Of a stretch of DNA of 57,738 nt, positions 15,159-25,951 are shown piece after piece (positions within the stretch are counted from its first letter, which is position 1; every line of letters starts with the position of its first letter). The notes under the pieces are model-generated. The model was not told the origin of the DNA. It saw nothing but the letters and a program-made list of their open reading frames with translations, and did not search any database. The stretch comes from Ferrovum sp. Its GTDB lineage: Bacteria > Pseudomonadota > Gammaproteobacteria > Burkholderiales > Ferrovaceae. Location of the stretch: contig WJXM01000044.1 of assembly GCA_019456405.1 (NCBI GenBank), forward strand, positions 1 through 57,738, read 5' to 3'. Made by a program: the position numbers and the translations under genes.

Positions 15159-16084
15159 GGGCAGGGCTGCTCGAGGTGATGGGTGAGGATGCGTTCAAAC
15201 CAGGCGGGGTCATGGGGGTTGAGAAGCGAGCCGATACGAGGCTGATGTTGATCGTGCAGGCGTGAAAGCCAAAAGCGCAAAGCGGCCGTCACCAGCATTC
15301 GGGGCCAGTGTTGGACTTCCTCCGAGGCGAGGGGACGCTTTTCATGATACGCGCCCAGCAGGGCGGAGAGCCGGAGGGGGTCGAGGCACGCTTGCGGGGT
15401 CATGCACCAGTCATTGGCAACGATGGCCAGATCGTAGACCCAGCTATCCGTCCCGGCAAAGTAGAAATCGATGAGGCCGCTGATACGCTCTCCCTCGAAC
15501 AGAACATTGTCCCGGAACAGGTCGGCGTGAACAGGACCCTGCGGGAGCGCGGAGTCGAAGGGCACGGCTTGTATCAGGGCATGGTCCAGCAGAGCTTGCT
15601 GAGAGGTCGTCAGAAAAGGGCGAATTTCTCGAGACGTCTGGATGCGCCAGTCCTGTCCCCTGGGATTGCCCTGTACCCCTTCAAAAGTGAGGGCGGCTTG
15701 ATGCAAATGGGCAACCATGTGACCCAAGGCGATGCAATGGTCGACGGTAGGGTGGGTCTGGGATTGTCCGTTCAAACGTGTTACCAAACTGGTGGGTTTA
15801 CCTTTGAGCAGTGTATGGAACTGACGTTGCTGGTTGAGAAGGGGGGCGGGGCAGGGCAGACCCTGGGCCGCCAGATGATTCATCAGGCCCAGATAGTAGG
15901 GCAACTCCTGCGGTTGGAGTTTTTCGAACAGCGTCAGGACATAACGTCCCGTGCTGGTGTGGACGAAATAATTGGTGTTTTCAATGCCCGCGGCAATGGG
16001 AACAAGATCCTGCAGTGTCCCCACCGGATAGTGTTCGAGCCAAAGTGAAAGTTCCTCTGGAGAAACCGTGGTAAAGACAGCCAT
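15146..16084 (-). CDS. thrB: Homoserine kinase, aminoglycoside-phosphotransferase fold
   Basis: A 312-residue ThrB of the APH-like type that phosphorylates homoserine in threonine synthesis. It begins MAVFTTVSPEELSLWL, as in many proteobacterial homologues. It contains the IENTNYFV strand pair, the catalytic segment GPVHADLFRDNVLF (Asp as catalytic base) and the metal-binding GLIDFYFAG. ATG 16084 was chosen over an in-frame start 39 bases upstream because it matches the family N-terminus. It follows the DUF2782 gene by 17 bases. Confidence 0.93.
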   Translation of the reverse strand: MAVFTTVSPEELSLWLEHYPVGTLQDLVPIAAGIENTNYFVHTSTGRYVLTLFEKLQPQELPYYLGLMNHLAAQGLPCPAPLLNQQRQFHTLLKGKPTSLVTRLNGQSQTHPTVDHCIALGHMVAHLHQAALTFEGVQGNPRGQDWRIQTSREIRPFLTTSQQALLDHALIQAVPFDSALPQGPVHADLFRDNVLFEGERISGLIDFYFAGTDSWVYDLAIVANDWCMTPQACLDPLRLSALLGAYHEKRPLASEEVQHWPRMLVTAALRFWLSRLHDQHQPRIGSLLNPHDPAWFERILTHHLEQPCPCPL

Positions 16085-16101
16085 GAAACGGTGATCCGTG
16101 C

Positions 16102-16557
16102 TTAGAATTCGAAAATGACCCACTGAGGGGGCTGAACATAGTCTTCAATCACATCGCGCTGGTGCCAAATTCCACTGCCATCTTCATCGATCAGGTAATA
16201 AGGAGGGCCGACTTTGGGAGTGATTTTTATTTTGTACAGACGTCCGCGAATCCGGTATTCTTCGAAGCGTGCGCTGTCTCGCTCCACGATCGTGACTTGC
16301 GCATTGACATCATTGGCATCGGATGCGCTACTCCGAGGTTGGGATTCCTGGGTTCGAGACGTTGAAGGGGCCGCCTGAATGGGGCCGGGTGGTCGCTCTT
16401 TGGAAGGGGCATCCGGCATATCGGGGCGAGAATCGTCCAGAGTGGGGGGTAAAGGGGTTTCCGTTCCCAAAGGGGGCAGAGGTCCTTCGGCAAAGGAACC
16501 CTGCATACCCAGAACCACGAGCCCAATCAAAAATAATATGCGAAAGAAGGAAGTCAT
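16102..16557 (-). CDS. DUF2782 family exported protein
   Basis: A 151-residue protein with a signal peptide (ILFLIGLVVLGMQGSFA), a proline-rich low-complexity linker (about residues 24-85) and a C-terminal DUF2782 domain. That domain has VTIVERDSARFEEYRIRGRLY, the IKITPKVGPPYYLID strand and a terminal PQWVIFEF. The family is usually found next to thrB and polA in betaproteobacteria, as here with thrB. Its function is unknown. It is divergent from tsaC, sharing a roughly 75-bp intergenic region. Confidence 0.82.
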   Translation of the reverse strand: MTSFFRILFLIGLVVLGMQGSFAEGPLPPLGTETPLPPTLDDSRPDMPDAPSKERPPGPIQAAPSTSRTQESQPRSSASDANDVNAQVTIVERDSARFEEYRIRGRLYKIKITPKVGPPYYLIDEDGSGIWHQRDVIEDYVQPPQWVIFEF

Positions 16558-16633
16558 GGGTGAATTCTAACAGGTGTTGGGCACTTGGTATATCCTGCCC
16601 TCTGTTCAATGGTATGGGACTCGATGGGTAGAC

Positions 16634-17206
16634 ATGGATGAACGCATGCGCGGATTGCGCACTTTTCTTGACAAAGGAGGGCTCGTGGCCTACCCCACAC
16701 GGGCCGTCTATGGCCTGGGGTGCGATCCCGGCAATCACCTTGCCTTGCGCGCCCTGTTGCGTCTCAAGTCCCGTCCTGTCCATAAGGGTTTGATCGTGGT
16801 TGCGGACCGCCGGGATCTTTTGCGTCGCTTCCATATTCCCTTGAGTGTGGAAGAAGAGGCGCGTCTTCAGGCGCGGTGGCCTGGGGGACACACCTGGCTG
16901 ATTCCCGCCCGTCGGCCCCTGACCACCTGGCTACGGGGACGAAAGCGGGGCTTTGAGGGGGATTTGCGACCGCGTATTGCCTTGCGTCAGGATGACTATG
17001 AGCCTCTGGCCCGGTTGTGTCGACGTCTCAACATGGCGCTCGTTTCTACCAGCGCCAATCGCAGTGGGCGGAAACCCTTGAAAACGGCACGGGCGTGCCG
17101 CCAGGCTTTTGGTTCCAGGGTACGGGTCATCGACGGGCGTTGTCAGGCCAACGCCCGTCCCTCCACGGTCGCTGATTTGATCACTGGCCGGGTTGTTCGA
17201 GTTTAG
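16634..17206 (+). CDS. tsaC: L-threonylcarbamoyladenylate synthase, TsaC/YrdC
   Basis: A 190-residue YrdC-fold protein that makes threonylcarbamoyl-AMP from threonine, bicarbonate and ATP, for the t6A37 modification of ANN-decoding tRNAs. It shows AYPTRAVYGLGCDP near residue 20, the KSRPVHKGLIVV basic motif and ALVSTSANRSG. Length matches the single-domain TsaC form. ATG 16634 fits the family start; an in-frame extension upstream is not needed. The stop overlaps the stop of purD on the other strand by four bases. Confidence 0.9.
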   Translation: MDERMRGLRTFLDKGGLVAYPTRAVYGLGCDPGNHLALRALLRLKSRPVHKGLIVVADRRDLLRRFHIPLSVEEEARLQARWPGGHTWLIPARRPLTTWLRGRKRGFEGDLRPRIALRQDDYEPLARLCRRLNMALVSTSANRSGRKPLKTARACRQAFGSRVRVIDGRCQANARPSTVADLITGRVVRV

Positions 17207-18480
17207 GGAGTGCCGTGGGGTTTCAGCGCGCGCCAGCCAATGTCCTGTCGGTATTGCATGCCGTCGAAGTGCAGGAGCCGGATTCGTTCATAGGCCTGAT
17301 GGCGGGCGGCTTTCAGGGTGTCGCCAAGGGCTGTGACACATACGACCCGTCCTCCCTGGGTCACCCACTGTTTCCCCTCCTGACGCGTTCCGGCATGAAA
17401 GAGGTGCGTATCCGGCAAGGATGCATCCAGACCGGTGATGGGAACCCCCCCCACTGGATGCTCGGGGTAACCTGGGGCAGCCAATACCACGCCAAGTGCG
17501 GGACGACGGTCCCAATCAGCCACGGCATCCCGCAGATGACCTTCCAGAGCGATTTCGATCAGATCCACCAGGTCGGTTTTCAGACGCATGAGAAGCGGCT
17601 GGGTTTCCGGGTCTCCCAGACGACAGTTGTATTCCAGTACCTTGATCGTTCCATTGGGCGCGATCATCAGGCCGGCATATAAAAAACCCGTGTAGGGATG
17701 TCCTTCCTGGATCATGCCTTGCAGCGTCGGTTGAATGATCTCGCGCATGATGCGTCCATGCAGGGTGGGGGTGATAACGGGAGCCGGTGAATAGGCGCCC
17801 ATCCCTCCAGTATTGGGGCCTTCATCATTGTCGCGCAGGCGCTTATGGTCCTGACTGGTGGCCAGAGGCAATACCTGTTCGCCGTCCGCCATGACGATGA
17901 AACTGGCTTCTTCCCCGGTCAAAAATTCTTCGATCACCACCCGCCGCCCCGCCTCCCCCAAACCGCCGCCCAGCATGGCATCGACGGCATGATGGGCTTC
18001 TTCCAAAGTCTGGGCGACCACGACTCCCTTGCCCGCCGCCAGTCCATCAGCTTTGACGACGATGGGGGCCCCCACTTGCTCGAGATGGGCGTGGGCCAGC
18101 GCCGGGTCTTCGAAGGTGGAAAAATGTGCGGTGGGAATGCCATGCCGGAGCATGAAGCGTTTGGCATAGTCCTTGGAGATTTCCAGTTGAGCGGCTTCCA
18201 GGGTGGGGCCAAAAATGGCTTGTCCTGCATTCCGGAACAGGTTCACGATCCCCGCCGCCACGGGGGCTTCGGGACCCACCACGGTAAACGCCACCTGCTC
18301 CCGGCGCGCCAGGTCCAACCAGGCGTCGACCCCTTGCGCCGGGATGCAATGGACGCCTTCTTCATGCGCCGCGCCGTCATTCCCTGGAGATAAAAACACA
18401 TGAGAAACCCTGGGGGACTGGCTTAGACGCCACGCCAGCGCATGCTCCCGTCCCCCGCTACCGATGACCAAAATCTTCAT
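17203..18480 (-). CDS. purD: Phosphoribosylamine-glycine ligase
   Basis: A 425-residue ATP-grasp enzyme that joins glycine to phosphoribosylamine in purine synthesis. It begins MKILVIGSGGREHALAW and contains VVGPEAPVAAGIV, KADGLAAGKGVVVA, VIEEFLTGEEASF, NTGGMGAYSPAP and LEYNCRLGDPETQP, all hallmarks of PurD. Length is normal. It follows purH by 12 bases on the same strand, as is common in betaproteobacteria. Confidence 0.97.
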   Translation of the reverse strand: MKILVIGSGGREHALAWRLSQSPRVSHVFLSPGNDGAAHEEGVHCIPAQGVDAWLDLARREQVAFTVVGPEAPVAAGIVNLFRNAGQAIFGPTLEAAQLEISKDYAKRFMLRHGIPTAHFSTFEDPALAHAHLEQVGAPIVVKADGLAAGKGVVVAQTLEEAHHAVDAMLGGGLGEAGRRVVIEEFLTGEEASFIVMADGEQVLPLATSQDHKRLRDNDEGPNTGGMGAYSPAPVITPTLHGRIMREIIQPTLQGMIQEGHPYTGFLYAGLMIAPNGTIKVLEYNCRLGDPETQPLLMRLKTDLVDLIEIALEGHLRDAVADWDRRPALGVVLAAPGYPEHPVGGVPITGLDASLPDTHLFHAGTRQEGKQWVTQGGRVVCVTALGDTLKAARHQAYERIRLLHFDGMQYRQDIGWRALKPHGTP

Positions 18481-18492
18481 GATTCAGTGTGC

Positions 18493-20052
18493 TCAATGAC
18501 GAAAATGACGAATGCCTGTCAACACCATGGCGACCTCTTGCTCGTCCGCAGCAGCGATGACTTCGCCATCGCGCAGGCTGCCGCCGGGCTGGATGACGGC
18601 GCGAGCGCCGGCGCGCGCCAGGACATCGAGGCCATCTCGGAACGGAAAGAAGGCATCGGAGGCCGCGACACTTCCCTGCAATGAGAGTTTTGCATCCTCG
18701 GCCTTACGTTGGGCAATGCGGGTGCTGTCCACGCGGCTCATCTGACCGGCGCCAATGCCCAGAGTCCGGCCTTGGCCACAGAACACCACGGCATTGGATT
18801 TGACGTAATGGGCGACGTGGAAGGCCAGACGCAGATCAGTCCATTGTTCCTCGGTGGGGACGATCTGCGTGACCACCTTGAGCGTATCTTCGTTCAATCC
18901 CCCGGAGTCGGAGGTTTGAACCAGCAGTCCTCCCCCGACGCGTTTCATGTCCCACCGGTTCAGTCCTTTGTCATCGGGCAGTTGCAGGACGCGCACATTG
19001 GCCTTTTGGGTGAGGCGTTGCAAGGCAGAAGGGGTAAACCCAGGGGCAATCAGCACTTCCACGAATTGACGTTGCAGAGCCTCGACCGTTGCTTCGTCCA
19101 CTGTTCGATTGAAGGCAATGATGCCCCCATAGGCCGAGGTGGGGTCGGTGGCGTAGGCGCGCTGGTAGGCCTCCAGTGCCTGGTTACCCAGGGCCACGCC
19201 ACAGGGGTTGGCATGCTTCACGATGACGCAGGCAGGAGCGTCGAGAAAACGCACGCAATCCCAGGCCGTATCTGCATCCGCGATATTGTTGTAGGACAGG
19301 GGCTTGCCCTGCAGTTGGCGGTAATGAGCCAATACACCAGAAGGGGCGACGGGATCGCGGTAGAATGCTGCCTCCTGGTGCGGGTTCTCGCCGTAACGGA
19401 GCGACTGGTATTTGACAAAGGACAGGTGCAGTCGTTCCGGGTACCCATCGGCCTGGGACGCGGCATTCAAGCCGGACAGGTAAGTGGCGATGGCCCCATC
19501 GTATTCTGCGGTATGGGAGAAAGCCTTGACGGCCAGTTCGAAACGGGTGGCGGCGCTGAGTGCTCCGCGGTTCCTTTCCAGTTCATCGATCAGGCGTGGA
19601 TAATCGGTGGGGTCCGTGACCACTGCGACATGGACATGGTTTTTGGCTGCGGAGCGGACCATGGCGGGGCCCCCGATGTCGATGTTCTCGATGGCTTCTT
19701 CCAATGTGACGCCGGGTTGAGCGATGGTTTCCCGAAAAGGGTATAAATTGACCACCACCAGGTCGATGGGGTCGATCCCGTGCCGGGTCATGGCTTCCTG
19801 ATGACTGGGAATATCCCGATTACCCAGCAAACCTCCATGAATCTTGGGGTGAAGGGTTTTGACCCGCCCGTCGAGCATTTCTGGAAAGCCGGTAAGGTCA
19901 GAAACTTCCCGTACAGGAATTTTGGCGTCGCGTAGCGCTTGCGCCGTTCCCCCCGTGGAAAGCAATTCGATGTCGAGGTGGTGCAAAACCTGGGCCAGTT
20001 CGATCAGACCGGTTTTGTCGGAAACACTGAGGAGGGCGCGTTGAAGGGTCAT
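18493..20052 (-). CDS. purH: Bifunctional AICAR formyltransferase/IMP cyclohydrolase
   Basis: A 519-residue PurH catalysing the last two steps of IMP synthesis. The N-terminal cyclohydrolase domain (residues 1-200) has [22 protein letters not shown] and [13 protein letters not shown]. The C-terminal transformylase has [35 protein letters not shown] and [14 protein letters not shown] 20052 was chosen because it matches the family N-terminus. An open extension upstream overlaps fis. The first four bases overlap the fis stop. Confidence 0.97.
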   Translation of the reverse strand: MTLQRALLSVSDKTGLIELAQVLHHLDIELLSTGGTAQALRDAKIPVREVSDLTGFPEMLDGRVKTLHPKIHGGLLGNRDIPSHQEAMTRHGIDPIDLVVVNLYPFRETIAQPGVTLEEAIENIDIGGPAMVRSAAKNHVHVAVVTDPTDYPRLIDELERNRGALSAATRFELAVKAFSHTAEYDGAIATYLSGLNAASQADGYPERLHLSFVKYQSLRYGENPHQEAAFYRDPVAPSGVLAHYRQLQGKPLSYNNIADADTAWDCVRFLDAPACVIVKHANPCGVALGNQALEAYQRAYATDPTSAYGGIIAFNRTVDEATVEALQRQFVEVLIAPGFTPSALQRLTQKANVRVLQLPDDKGLNRWDMKRVGGGLLVQTSDSGGLNEDTLKVVTQIVPTEEQWTDLRLAFHVAHYVKSNAVVFCGQGRTLGIGAGQMSRVDSTRIAQRKAEDAKLSLQGSVAASDAFFPFRDGLDVLARAGARAVIQPGGSLRDGEVIAAADEQEVAMVLTGIRHFRH

Positions 20053-20288
20053 AGGAGTTGATATCGTTGCATTTTTTTGCGGAGGGTCGTGCGGTTGAGG
20101 CCGAGTAACTCGGCAGCACGCGTCTGGTTCTGGGCACAATGCGCCAGAACGACTTCGAGCAGGGGTTTTTCGACACTGTGAACGACCAGGTCATGGAGCG
20201 CAGAGCACCGTTCTCCCTCCAGATGCTGGAAGTACGTTTCCACCATGCGCCGGATACAGGCGGACAATTCGGTTTCAACGGGTTTCAT
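20049..20288 (-). CDS. fis: Fis-family nucleoid-associated DNA-binding protein
   Basis: A 79-residue Fis homologue of the short betaproteobacterial type. The C-terminal helix-turn-helix is clear ([21 protein letters not shown], with the recognition helix [10 protein letters not shown]). The N-terminal beta-hairpin that activates site-specific recombinases in E. coli is largely missing. The order dusB-fis-purH matches the dusB-fis coupling seen in many proteobacteria. The start overlaps the dusB stop by four bases, so Fis is likely translated from the dusB message. Confidence 0.9.
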   Translation of the reverse strand: MKPVETELSACIRRMVETYFQHLEGERCSALHDLVVHSVEKPLLEVVLAHCAQNQTRAAELLGLNRTTLRKKMQRYQLL

Positions 20289-21307
20289 GCTGCGAGTTCC
20301 TCGGAAACCGCAGGTTCTTCATAACACAGGGTGGGGTTGTGAAGGGCGTGTCTTTCAAAAAACTCGGTGACTGCATGGCGCTGCTCCCCGATGTCCTGGA
20401 GTCGGTTCATGGCATGCCGGAAATTGGCGGAATTCGCCAGTCCGCGGGTATACCAACTGATATGCTTGCGCGCCACGCGTACGCCTAACTCGGTTCCATA
20501 GAAGTGATAGAGATCTTCCAGATGCATCAGCAGGACCTGGTGAATTTCGAGGACGTCGGGAGGGGGTAACAGGGCCCCGGTATCGAGATAGTGCTGAATT
20601 TCCCGGAAGATCCAGGGACGTCCCTGAGCCGCCCGTCCGATCATGATTCCATCGGCGCCGGTCTGACGGAGCACGGCCTGAGCTTTTTGTGGGCTGGTGA
20701 TGTCGCCATTGGCGATGACGGGAATCGTTACGGCGCCTTTCACGGCAGAGATGGTGTCGTATTCGGCGGCACCGGAGTAGCCGCAGGCCCGTGTCCGGCC
20801 ATGAATGGCCAGTGACTGAATCCCGAAATCCTGTGCCAGTCGCGCCACACTCAGGGCGTTGCGATGTTCGCGGTCCCACCCCGTCCGGATCTTGAGGGTG
20901 ACGGGGACCGATACGGCGGAAACCACCGCTTCGAGAATGCGCGCCACCAGAGGTTCATCCTGTAGCAGAGCTGAACCCGCCATGACATTGCATACCTTTT
21001 TGGCGGGGCACCCCATGTTGATGTCGATGATCTGAGCCCCCTGGTCGACATTGTAGCGAGCGGCCTCCGCCATCATGCGCGGGTCGGCCCCGGCAATCTG
21101 TACGGTGCGAGGCTCCACTTCTCCCTCATGGTTGGCCCGGCGGCGGGTTTTTTCAGAACCCCAGAGCAGGGAGTTGGAAGAAACCATCTCCGACACGGCC
21201 AGACCAGCGCCCATCCGTTTGCACAATTGGCGGAATGGACGATCGGTCACGCCTGCCATGGGGGCGACCACGAGGGCATTTTTGAGCCGGTAAGATCCGA
21301 TCTGCAT
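20285..21307 (-). CDS. dusB: tRNA-dihydrouridine synthase B
   Basis: A 340-residue FMN-dependent TIM-barrel enzyme that reduces uridine to dihydrouridine in tRNA. Features are the VAPMAGVTDRPFR start, IDINMGCPAKKVCN with the catalytic cysteine, KIRTGWD, AIHGRTR, PVIANGDI and IMIGRAAQGRPWIF. ATG 21307 is preceded directly by an in-frame GTG that could add one residue. The enzyme precedes fis and purH in one operon. Confidence 0.95.
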   Translation of the reverse strand: MQIGSYRLKNALVVAPMAGVTDRPFRQLCKRMGAGLAVSEMVSSNSLLWGSEKTRRRANHEGEVEPRTVQIAGADPRMMAEAARYNVDQGAQIIDINMGCPAKKVCNVMAGSALLQDEPLVARILEAVVSAVSVPVTLKIRTGWDREHRNALSVARLAQDFGIQSLAIHGRTRACGYSGAAEYDTISAVKGAVTIPVIANGDITSPQKAQAVLRQTGADGIMIGRAAQGRPWIFREIQHYLDTGALLPPPDVLEIHQVLLMHLEDLYHFYGTELGVRVARKHISWYTRGLANSANFRHAMNRLQDIGEQRHAVTEFFERHALHNPTLCYEEPAVSEELAA

Positions 21308-21359
21308 CACGCGGGTTCGATGGGGGTGGAAAAGCCGCCATTATACCCCTGCCATGGTT

Positions 21360-24068
21360 TTAGTGGGCTTCATCCCAGTTCTTTCCTGTCCCCACCTCTA
21401 CGCTCAAGGGCACCTGCAGGGAGGCGACCCCTTCCATGAGGCGGATGAGGTGGGGACGCAACCGAGAAACTTCATTCTCGGGGACTTCCAGAATCAATTC
21501 ATCGTGAACTTGCAGGATCAGACGGCTCTGGCTCCGGGTTTCATCCAGCCAGCCCTGTACCGCCAGCATGGCGCGCTTGATCAGATCGGCAGCCGTGCCC
21601 TGGAGAGGGGCATTGATGGCGGCCCGCTCCGCAGCCTGACGCCGGCCAGCCCCTGAGTTTTTGAGTTCAGGAAGGAATAGGCGGCGTCCGAAAAGAGTTT
21701 CCACATACCCTTTTTCCTGCGCCTGCCGGCGGGTTTTCTCCATATACAGGGCCACCCCGGGATAGCGTTGAAAATAACGTTCCATGTAATGTTGGGCAGC
21801 GGAACGAGTGAGATTGAGTTGCCGGGCCAGACCGAAGGCCGACATTCCGTAGATCAGTCCGAAGTTGATGGCTTTGGCAGCGCGGCGCTGATCTGCAGTG
21901 ACCTGATCCACCGCCACCGCAAAGAGTTCCGCGGCGGTGGATCGATGTACGTCCAGACCTTGGGCAAAGGCATTCAGCAGTCCGGGGTCCCCGGACAGAT
22001 GGGCCATGAGGCGCAATTCGATCTGGGAATAATCCGCCGCCATGAGTACATGGCCGGGAGGAGCGATGAAAGCAGTCCGGACACGTCGCCCGGCGGCCGT
22101 GCGAATGGGGATGTTTTGTAAATTGGGGTCGCTGCTGGAGAGGCGTCCGGTGACTGCCACCGCCTGGGCGAAATGGGTATGCACTCGCCCCGTTCTGGGA
22201 TTGATCCGTTTGGGCAAAGCATCGGTGTAGGTGGACTTGAGTTTGGCCAGGGTTCGATAGTCCAGAAGCAACTTGGGAAGGGGGAAATCGAGGGCCAGTT
22301 GTTCCAGCACACTTTCGTCGGTGGAGGGTTGTCCTCCGGGAGTCTTCCTGAGAATCGGTAGTCCAAGAGTTTCGAACAACAGGGTTTGAATCTGTTTGGG
22401 GGAGTTGAGATTGAAGGGTTGTCCTGCCAGGATGTGGGCCTGACTTTCGAGCGCGCTGAGTTGACTGGATAACTCGGCACTCTGCCGGTTCAAAACAGCC
22501 GCATCCAGAAGTACCCCGTACCGCTCCATGCGCCACAGGACTTGCTGAATCGGCAGTTCCAGTGTTTCATACAGATCGAGGAGGCGGGGTTCGGCACAGA
22601 GTTGGGGGTACAGGACCTTGTGTACCGCCAGTGTGACTTCTGCGTCTTCGGCAGCATAGATCGTGGCCTGATCCAGCGCGACCTGTTCGAAGCCGATGGC
22701 ATTAGCCCCCTTGCCGGTCACCGTCTCATAAGACAGGGTCTCTCGCCCCAGGTGGCGGCGTGCCAGACTTTCCAGACCGTGGGGTTGGTGTGCCTCGAGC
22801 AGGTAGGACTGAAGCAGGGTATCGTGGCGGATGCCGCGCAGGGTGATGCCGTGGTTGGCCAGAATGTGAGTGTCGTACTTGAGATGTTGTCCCACTTTGG
22901 CCGCTGCAGGGTTTTCAAGCCAGGGGCGCAGACGCTGGAGGGTTTCTTCGAAAGGAAGTTGGGGAGAGGTGCCCAAGGTCTGGTGGGCCAGGGGCAGATA
23001 GGCAGCGTGAAGGCCGTCGCAGCAGAAGGAAAGTCCCACCAGGGTGTCCTGCAGTGGGTCGAGTCCCGTGGTTTCCGTATCGAGAGCGGTCAAGTCCGCC
23101 TGTTCCAGTTGGGTTAGCCAGTATTCCAGTTGCGTGGAAGTCAACAGGGTTTCGTAATGCACTTCCGGGGGTGGGGAAGGGGTGAGAGGCGGGGTAAAGG
23201 GCGCAGGGCTGGCCGGTGCCGAATTTTTCCAGCGTTTGAGGTCATAGCGTTCTGCCAGGACTGCCAACGCAGCGTCATCGGGCACCTGCCACACCAGAGT
23301 TTCCGGAGATTCGGAGAGTTGGACGGTGGATTTGAGGGTGATCAGAAAGCGGGCTTGGGGCAACCAATCGAGACTGTGCCGCAGATGGTTGCCGACGACG
23401 CCGCTGATTTCGTCGGAGTGGGCCATCAGGTCGTCCAGTGTGCCGAACTGCTGGATCCATTTGGCTGCGGTTTTGGGACCGACTTTGGGAACGCCGGGAA
23501 CATTGTCCGCCGTATCGCCCACCAGGGTCAGGTAATCCACGAATTGGGTGGGCGTCACGCCATACTTTTCGGTGGCTCGGGCCACATCCAGGCGCTCGTT
23601 GGAGAGGGTGTTGATCAGGGTGACCCCCTCCGCCAGTAACTGGACCAGATCTTTGTCGCCGCTGGAGATGGTGACCTTCCAGCCTAACGTTCGGGCCTGG
23701 TGGGTGAGGGTGGCTATGACATCGTCCGCCTCCACCCCGGATTCCTGAAGGAGGGGCCAGCCCAGGGCGCGGATGGCCTGATGCAGGGGCGCGATCTGAC
23801 CGACCAGATCGGACGGCATGGCAGGGCGCTGTGCCTTGTAGTCCGGAAAGGCCTGATGACGGAAGGTGGGGCCGGGGGCATCGAACACGCAGGCCACATG
23901 ATCCGGCTTATAATCCTCTTTCAGTCGGGCCAGCATGTTCAGTACGCCGTACAATGCGCCGGTGGGTTCTCCATGGCGGTTGCGTAGGTCGGGCAAGGCA
24001 TGAAAGGCGCGGTAAAGGTACGATGACCCGTCCACCAGCACCAGATGGGGGCGTTTTTCTTCACTCAT
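21360..24068 (-). CDS. polA: DNA polymerase I
   Basis: A 902-residue complete PolA. It has an N-terminal 5'-3' exonuclease domain ([14 protein letters not shown]; the [11 protein letters not shown]-type segment; [18 protein letters not shown]), and a 3'-5' exonuclease domain with the intact acidic motif ([11 protein letters not shown]). The polymerase domain carries [33 protein letters not shown] and [12 protein letters not shown]. It repairs gaps and removes RNA primers. The start codons of polA and hemF lie back to back with about ten bases between them. ATG 24077 is an alternative start, nine bases further upstream. Confidence 0.97.
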   Translation of the reverse strand: MSEEKRPHLVLVDGSSYLYRAFHALPDLRNRHGEPTGALYGVLNMLARLKEDYKPDHVACVFDAPGPTFRHQAFPDYKAQRPAMPSDLVGQIAPLHQAIRALGWPLLQESGVEADDVIATLTHQARTLGWKVTISSGDKDLVQLLAEGVTLINTLSNERLDVARATEKYGVTPTQFVDYLTLVGDTADNVPGVPKVGPKTAAKWIQQFGTLDDLMAHSDEISGVVGNHLRHSLDWLPQARFLITLKSTVQLSESPETLVWQVPDDAALAVLAERYDLKRWKNSAPASPAPFTPPLTPSPPPEVHYETLLTSTQLEYWLTQLEQADLTALDTETTGLDPLQDTLVGLSFCCDGLHAAYLPLAHQTLGTSPQLPFEETLQRLRPWLENPAAAKVGQHLKYDTHILANHGITLRGIRHDTLLQSYLLEAHQPHGLESLARRHLGRETLSYETVTGKGANAIGFEQVALDQATIYAAEDAEVTLAVHKVLYPQLCAEPRLLDLYETLELPIQQVLWRMERYGVLLDAAVLNRQSAELSSQLSALESQAHILAGQPFNLNSPKQIQTLLFETLGLPILRKTPGGQPSTDESVLEQLALDFPLPKLLLDYRTLAKLKSTYTDALPKRINPRTGRVHTHFAQAVAVTGRLSSSDPNLQNIPIRTAAGRRVRTAFIAPPGHVLMAADYSQIELRLMAHLSGDPGLLNAFAQGLDVHRSTAAELFAVAVDQVTADQRRAAKAINFGLIYGMSAFGLARQLNLTRSAAQHYMERYFQRYPGVALYMEKTRRQAQEKGYVETLFGRRLFLPELKNSGAGRRQAAERAAINAPLQGTAADLIKRAMLAVQGWLDETRSQSRLILQVHDELILEVPENEVSRLRPHLIRLMEGVASLQVPLSVEVGTGKNWDEAH

Positions 24069-24078
24069 GGATGACATT

Positions 24079-25005
24079 ATGGCAGAACAGACCCTATCCC
24101 ATTCTTCTTTCGATCCCGAGCGTTTGAAAGTTTACCTGATGGATCTGCAGGAACGCATCGTCACGGCCCTGGAAAGAACTGATGGCCATACGTTCCGACG
24201 GGATGCCTGGACCCGGCCGGAGGGTGGGGGAGGACTGAGTGCGCTCGTGGAAGAAGGGGCTCTTTTCGAGCGCGGGGGGGTGAACTTCTCCCATGTCATG
24301 GGCCCCGGCTTGCCGCCCTCGGCCAGCGCCCATCGCCCCGAGTTGGCCGGACGTCGCTTCGAGGCAATGGGGGTCTCCCTGGTACTGCACCCCCGCAACC
24401 CTTATGTCCCCACCGTCCACATGAACATCCGCTTCTTTGCCGCCTTTGCCGAGAATGCTGCGCCAGTCTGGTGGTTCGGGGGAGGCATGGATCTCACGCC
24501 TTATTACGGTTTCGAGGAAGATGCACGCCATTTTCATCAAACCTGTCATGCCGCCCTGGCTCCTTTTGGGACCGATTACTACCCCCGATTCAAACATTGG
24601 TGTGACGAGTATTTCTTTCTCAAGCATCGGCAGGAACCGCGCGGCGTGGGCGGTATTTTCTTCGATGACTTCAACGAGTTGCCTCTGCCCCAGGCCGAGG
24701 CCCTCTGGCGCAGTGTGGGCGACCATTTTCTGGCGGCCTATCTGCCCCTCGTCGAACGTCGCCGTTCCCTGCCCTATGGCGATCGGGAAAGAGATTTTCA
24801 AGCCTATCGGCGGGGGCGTTATGTGGAATTCAATCTGGTCTATGATCGGGGGACGCTATTCGGCCTTCAGTCCGGGGGGCGTACCGAGTCGATCCTGATG
24901 TCCTTGCCTCCGATCGTGCGTTGGCGCTATGACTGGCATCCCGAAGCGGGGTCGCCCGAAGCCGCGTTACTCGAACGATTCATCAACGGGCGGGAGTGGT
25001 TGTGA
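24079..25005 (+). CDS. hemF: Oxygen-dependent coproporphyrinogen III oxidase
   Basis: A 308-residue HemF that converts coproporphyrinogen III to protoporphyrinogen IX with O2, a late step of haem synthesis. Conserved segments are [83 protein letters not shown] and ILMSLPP. ATG 24067 (four codons upstream) is possible but overlaps the polA start. The gene begins a seven-gene co-directional run that continues into livH after 22 bases. Haem supply fits the cytochrome-rich surroundings. Confidence 0.95.
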   Translation: MAEQTLSHSSFDPERLKVYLMDLQERIVTALERTDGHTFRRDAWTRPEGGGGLSALVEEGALFERGGVNFSHVMGPGLPPSASAHRPELAGRRFEAMGVSLVLHPRNPYVPTVHMNIRFFAAFAENAAPVWWFGGGMDLTPYYGFEEDARHFHQTCHAALAPFGTDYYPRFKHWCDEYFFLKHRQEPRGVGGIFFDDFNELPLPQAEALWRSVGDHFLAAYLPLVERRRSLPYGDRERDFQAYRRGRYVEFNLVYDRGTLFGLQSGGRTESILMSLPPIVRWRYDWHPEAGSPEAALLERFINGREWL

Positions 25006-25027
25006 GGTCTGGACGTTTTTGCCGCCC

Positions 25028-25951
25028 ATGGTGACATTCCTGCAACAGGTGCTCAATGGCCTGACCTTGGGGTGCATCTATGCCCTGGTTGCTTTGGGGT
25101 ACACCTTGGTGTACGGGATACTTGAACTGATCAACTTTGCCCATGGGGATCTGGTCATGATCGGCGCACTGGTTTCCCTTACCCTGGTGCGTACCTTGCA
25201 GGGATGGGGCACCCCCCTTCCCGTGGCTCTGGCGGGAGGGCTCGCGGGGGCCATGGGGGTCTGTGTCTTGCTGGGGATCGCGCTGGAACGGTTGGCCTAT
25301 CGCCCCCTGCGCCATGCTCCCAAACTGGCTCCCCTGATCACGGCCATCGGAATGTCGATGGTGCTGGAGCAGAGTTCGGCCCTGCTCTGGGGACGTGGCT
25401 ATCATTCTTTTCCGGATTTGGGACTGACCCATTCCCTGACGTTGGGGGGCGTGCTCATCAGCCCTCTTCAGGGAGTGATCGTGCTGGGAAGTCTCGGGTT
25501 GTTGGGCGGCCTGCTTTGGCTCATCCAGCGCTCAGCGCTTGGGCGTGCCATGCGTGCGACGGCGCAAAACCCCGTGGCTGCCCAGTTGCTGGGGATAGAT
25601 ACGGAACGGATCATTACCCTGGTCTTTGTGATTGGCGCTGCGCTTGCTGCCGTTGCCGGGTTGATGGTGGGGGCCTACTATCAGGTGGCCCATTACACCA
25701 TGGGATTCATGCTGGGGCTCAAGGCGTTTACGGCGGCCGTGCTGGGGGGGATCGGCAACTTGTCCGGCGCGGTGCTGGGCGGAATTCTGTTGGGCTTGCT
25801 GGAAGCCTTGGGGGCCGGCTATCTGGGGGATTGGACGGGAAATCTGTTTGGCAGCAACTACAAGGATGTTTTTTCCTTTGCCACCCTGATTCTGGTTCTG
25901 CTGTTTCACCCCTCCGGTTTATTGGGGCGCCACGCCCCGGAAAAGGTATGA
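25028..25951 (+). CDS. livH: Branched-chain amino acid-type ABC transporter permease LivH
   Basis: A 307-residue inner-membrane permease with about eight helices. It carries LNGLTLGCIYALVALGYTLVYGIL, the INFAHGDLVMIGA motif characteristic of LivH, an RYxPLR-like segment (AYRPLRHAPKLAPLI) and the C-terminal GGIGNLSGAVLGG. It would pair with LivM. The substrate may be branched-chain amino acids or a related compound such as urea or an amide, because no binding protein gene is adjacent. The stop overlaps the livM start. Confidence 0.92.
   Translation: MVTFLQQVLNGLTLGCIYALVALGYTLVYGILELINFAHGDLVMIGALVSLTLVRTLQGWGTPLPVALAGGLAGAMGVCVLLGIALERLAYRPLRHAPKLAPLITAIGMSMVLEQSSALLWGRGYHSFPDLGLTHSLTLGGVLISPLQGVIVLGSLGLLGGLLWLIQRSALGRAMRATAQNPVAAQLLGIDTERIITLVFVIGAALAAVAGLMVGAYYQVAHYTMGFMLGLKAFTAAVLGGIGNLSGAVLGGILLGLLEALGAGYLGDWTGNLFGSNYKDVFSFATLILVLLFHPSGLLGRHAPEKV

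Noticed and set aside
18709-19746. A 345-codon plus-strand frame inside purH
   Set aside because: Antisense to purH, with Gly/His/Gln-rich low-meaning translation and no family features.
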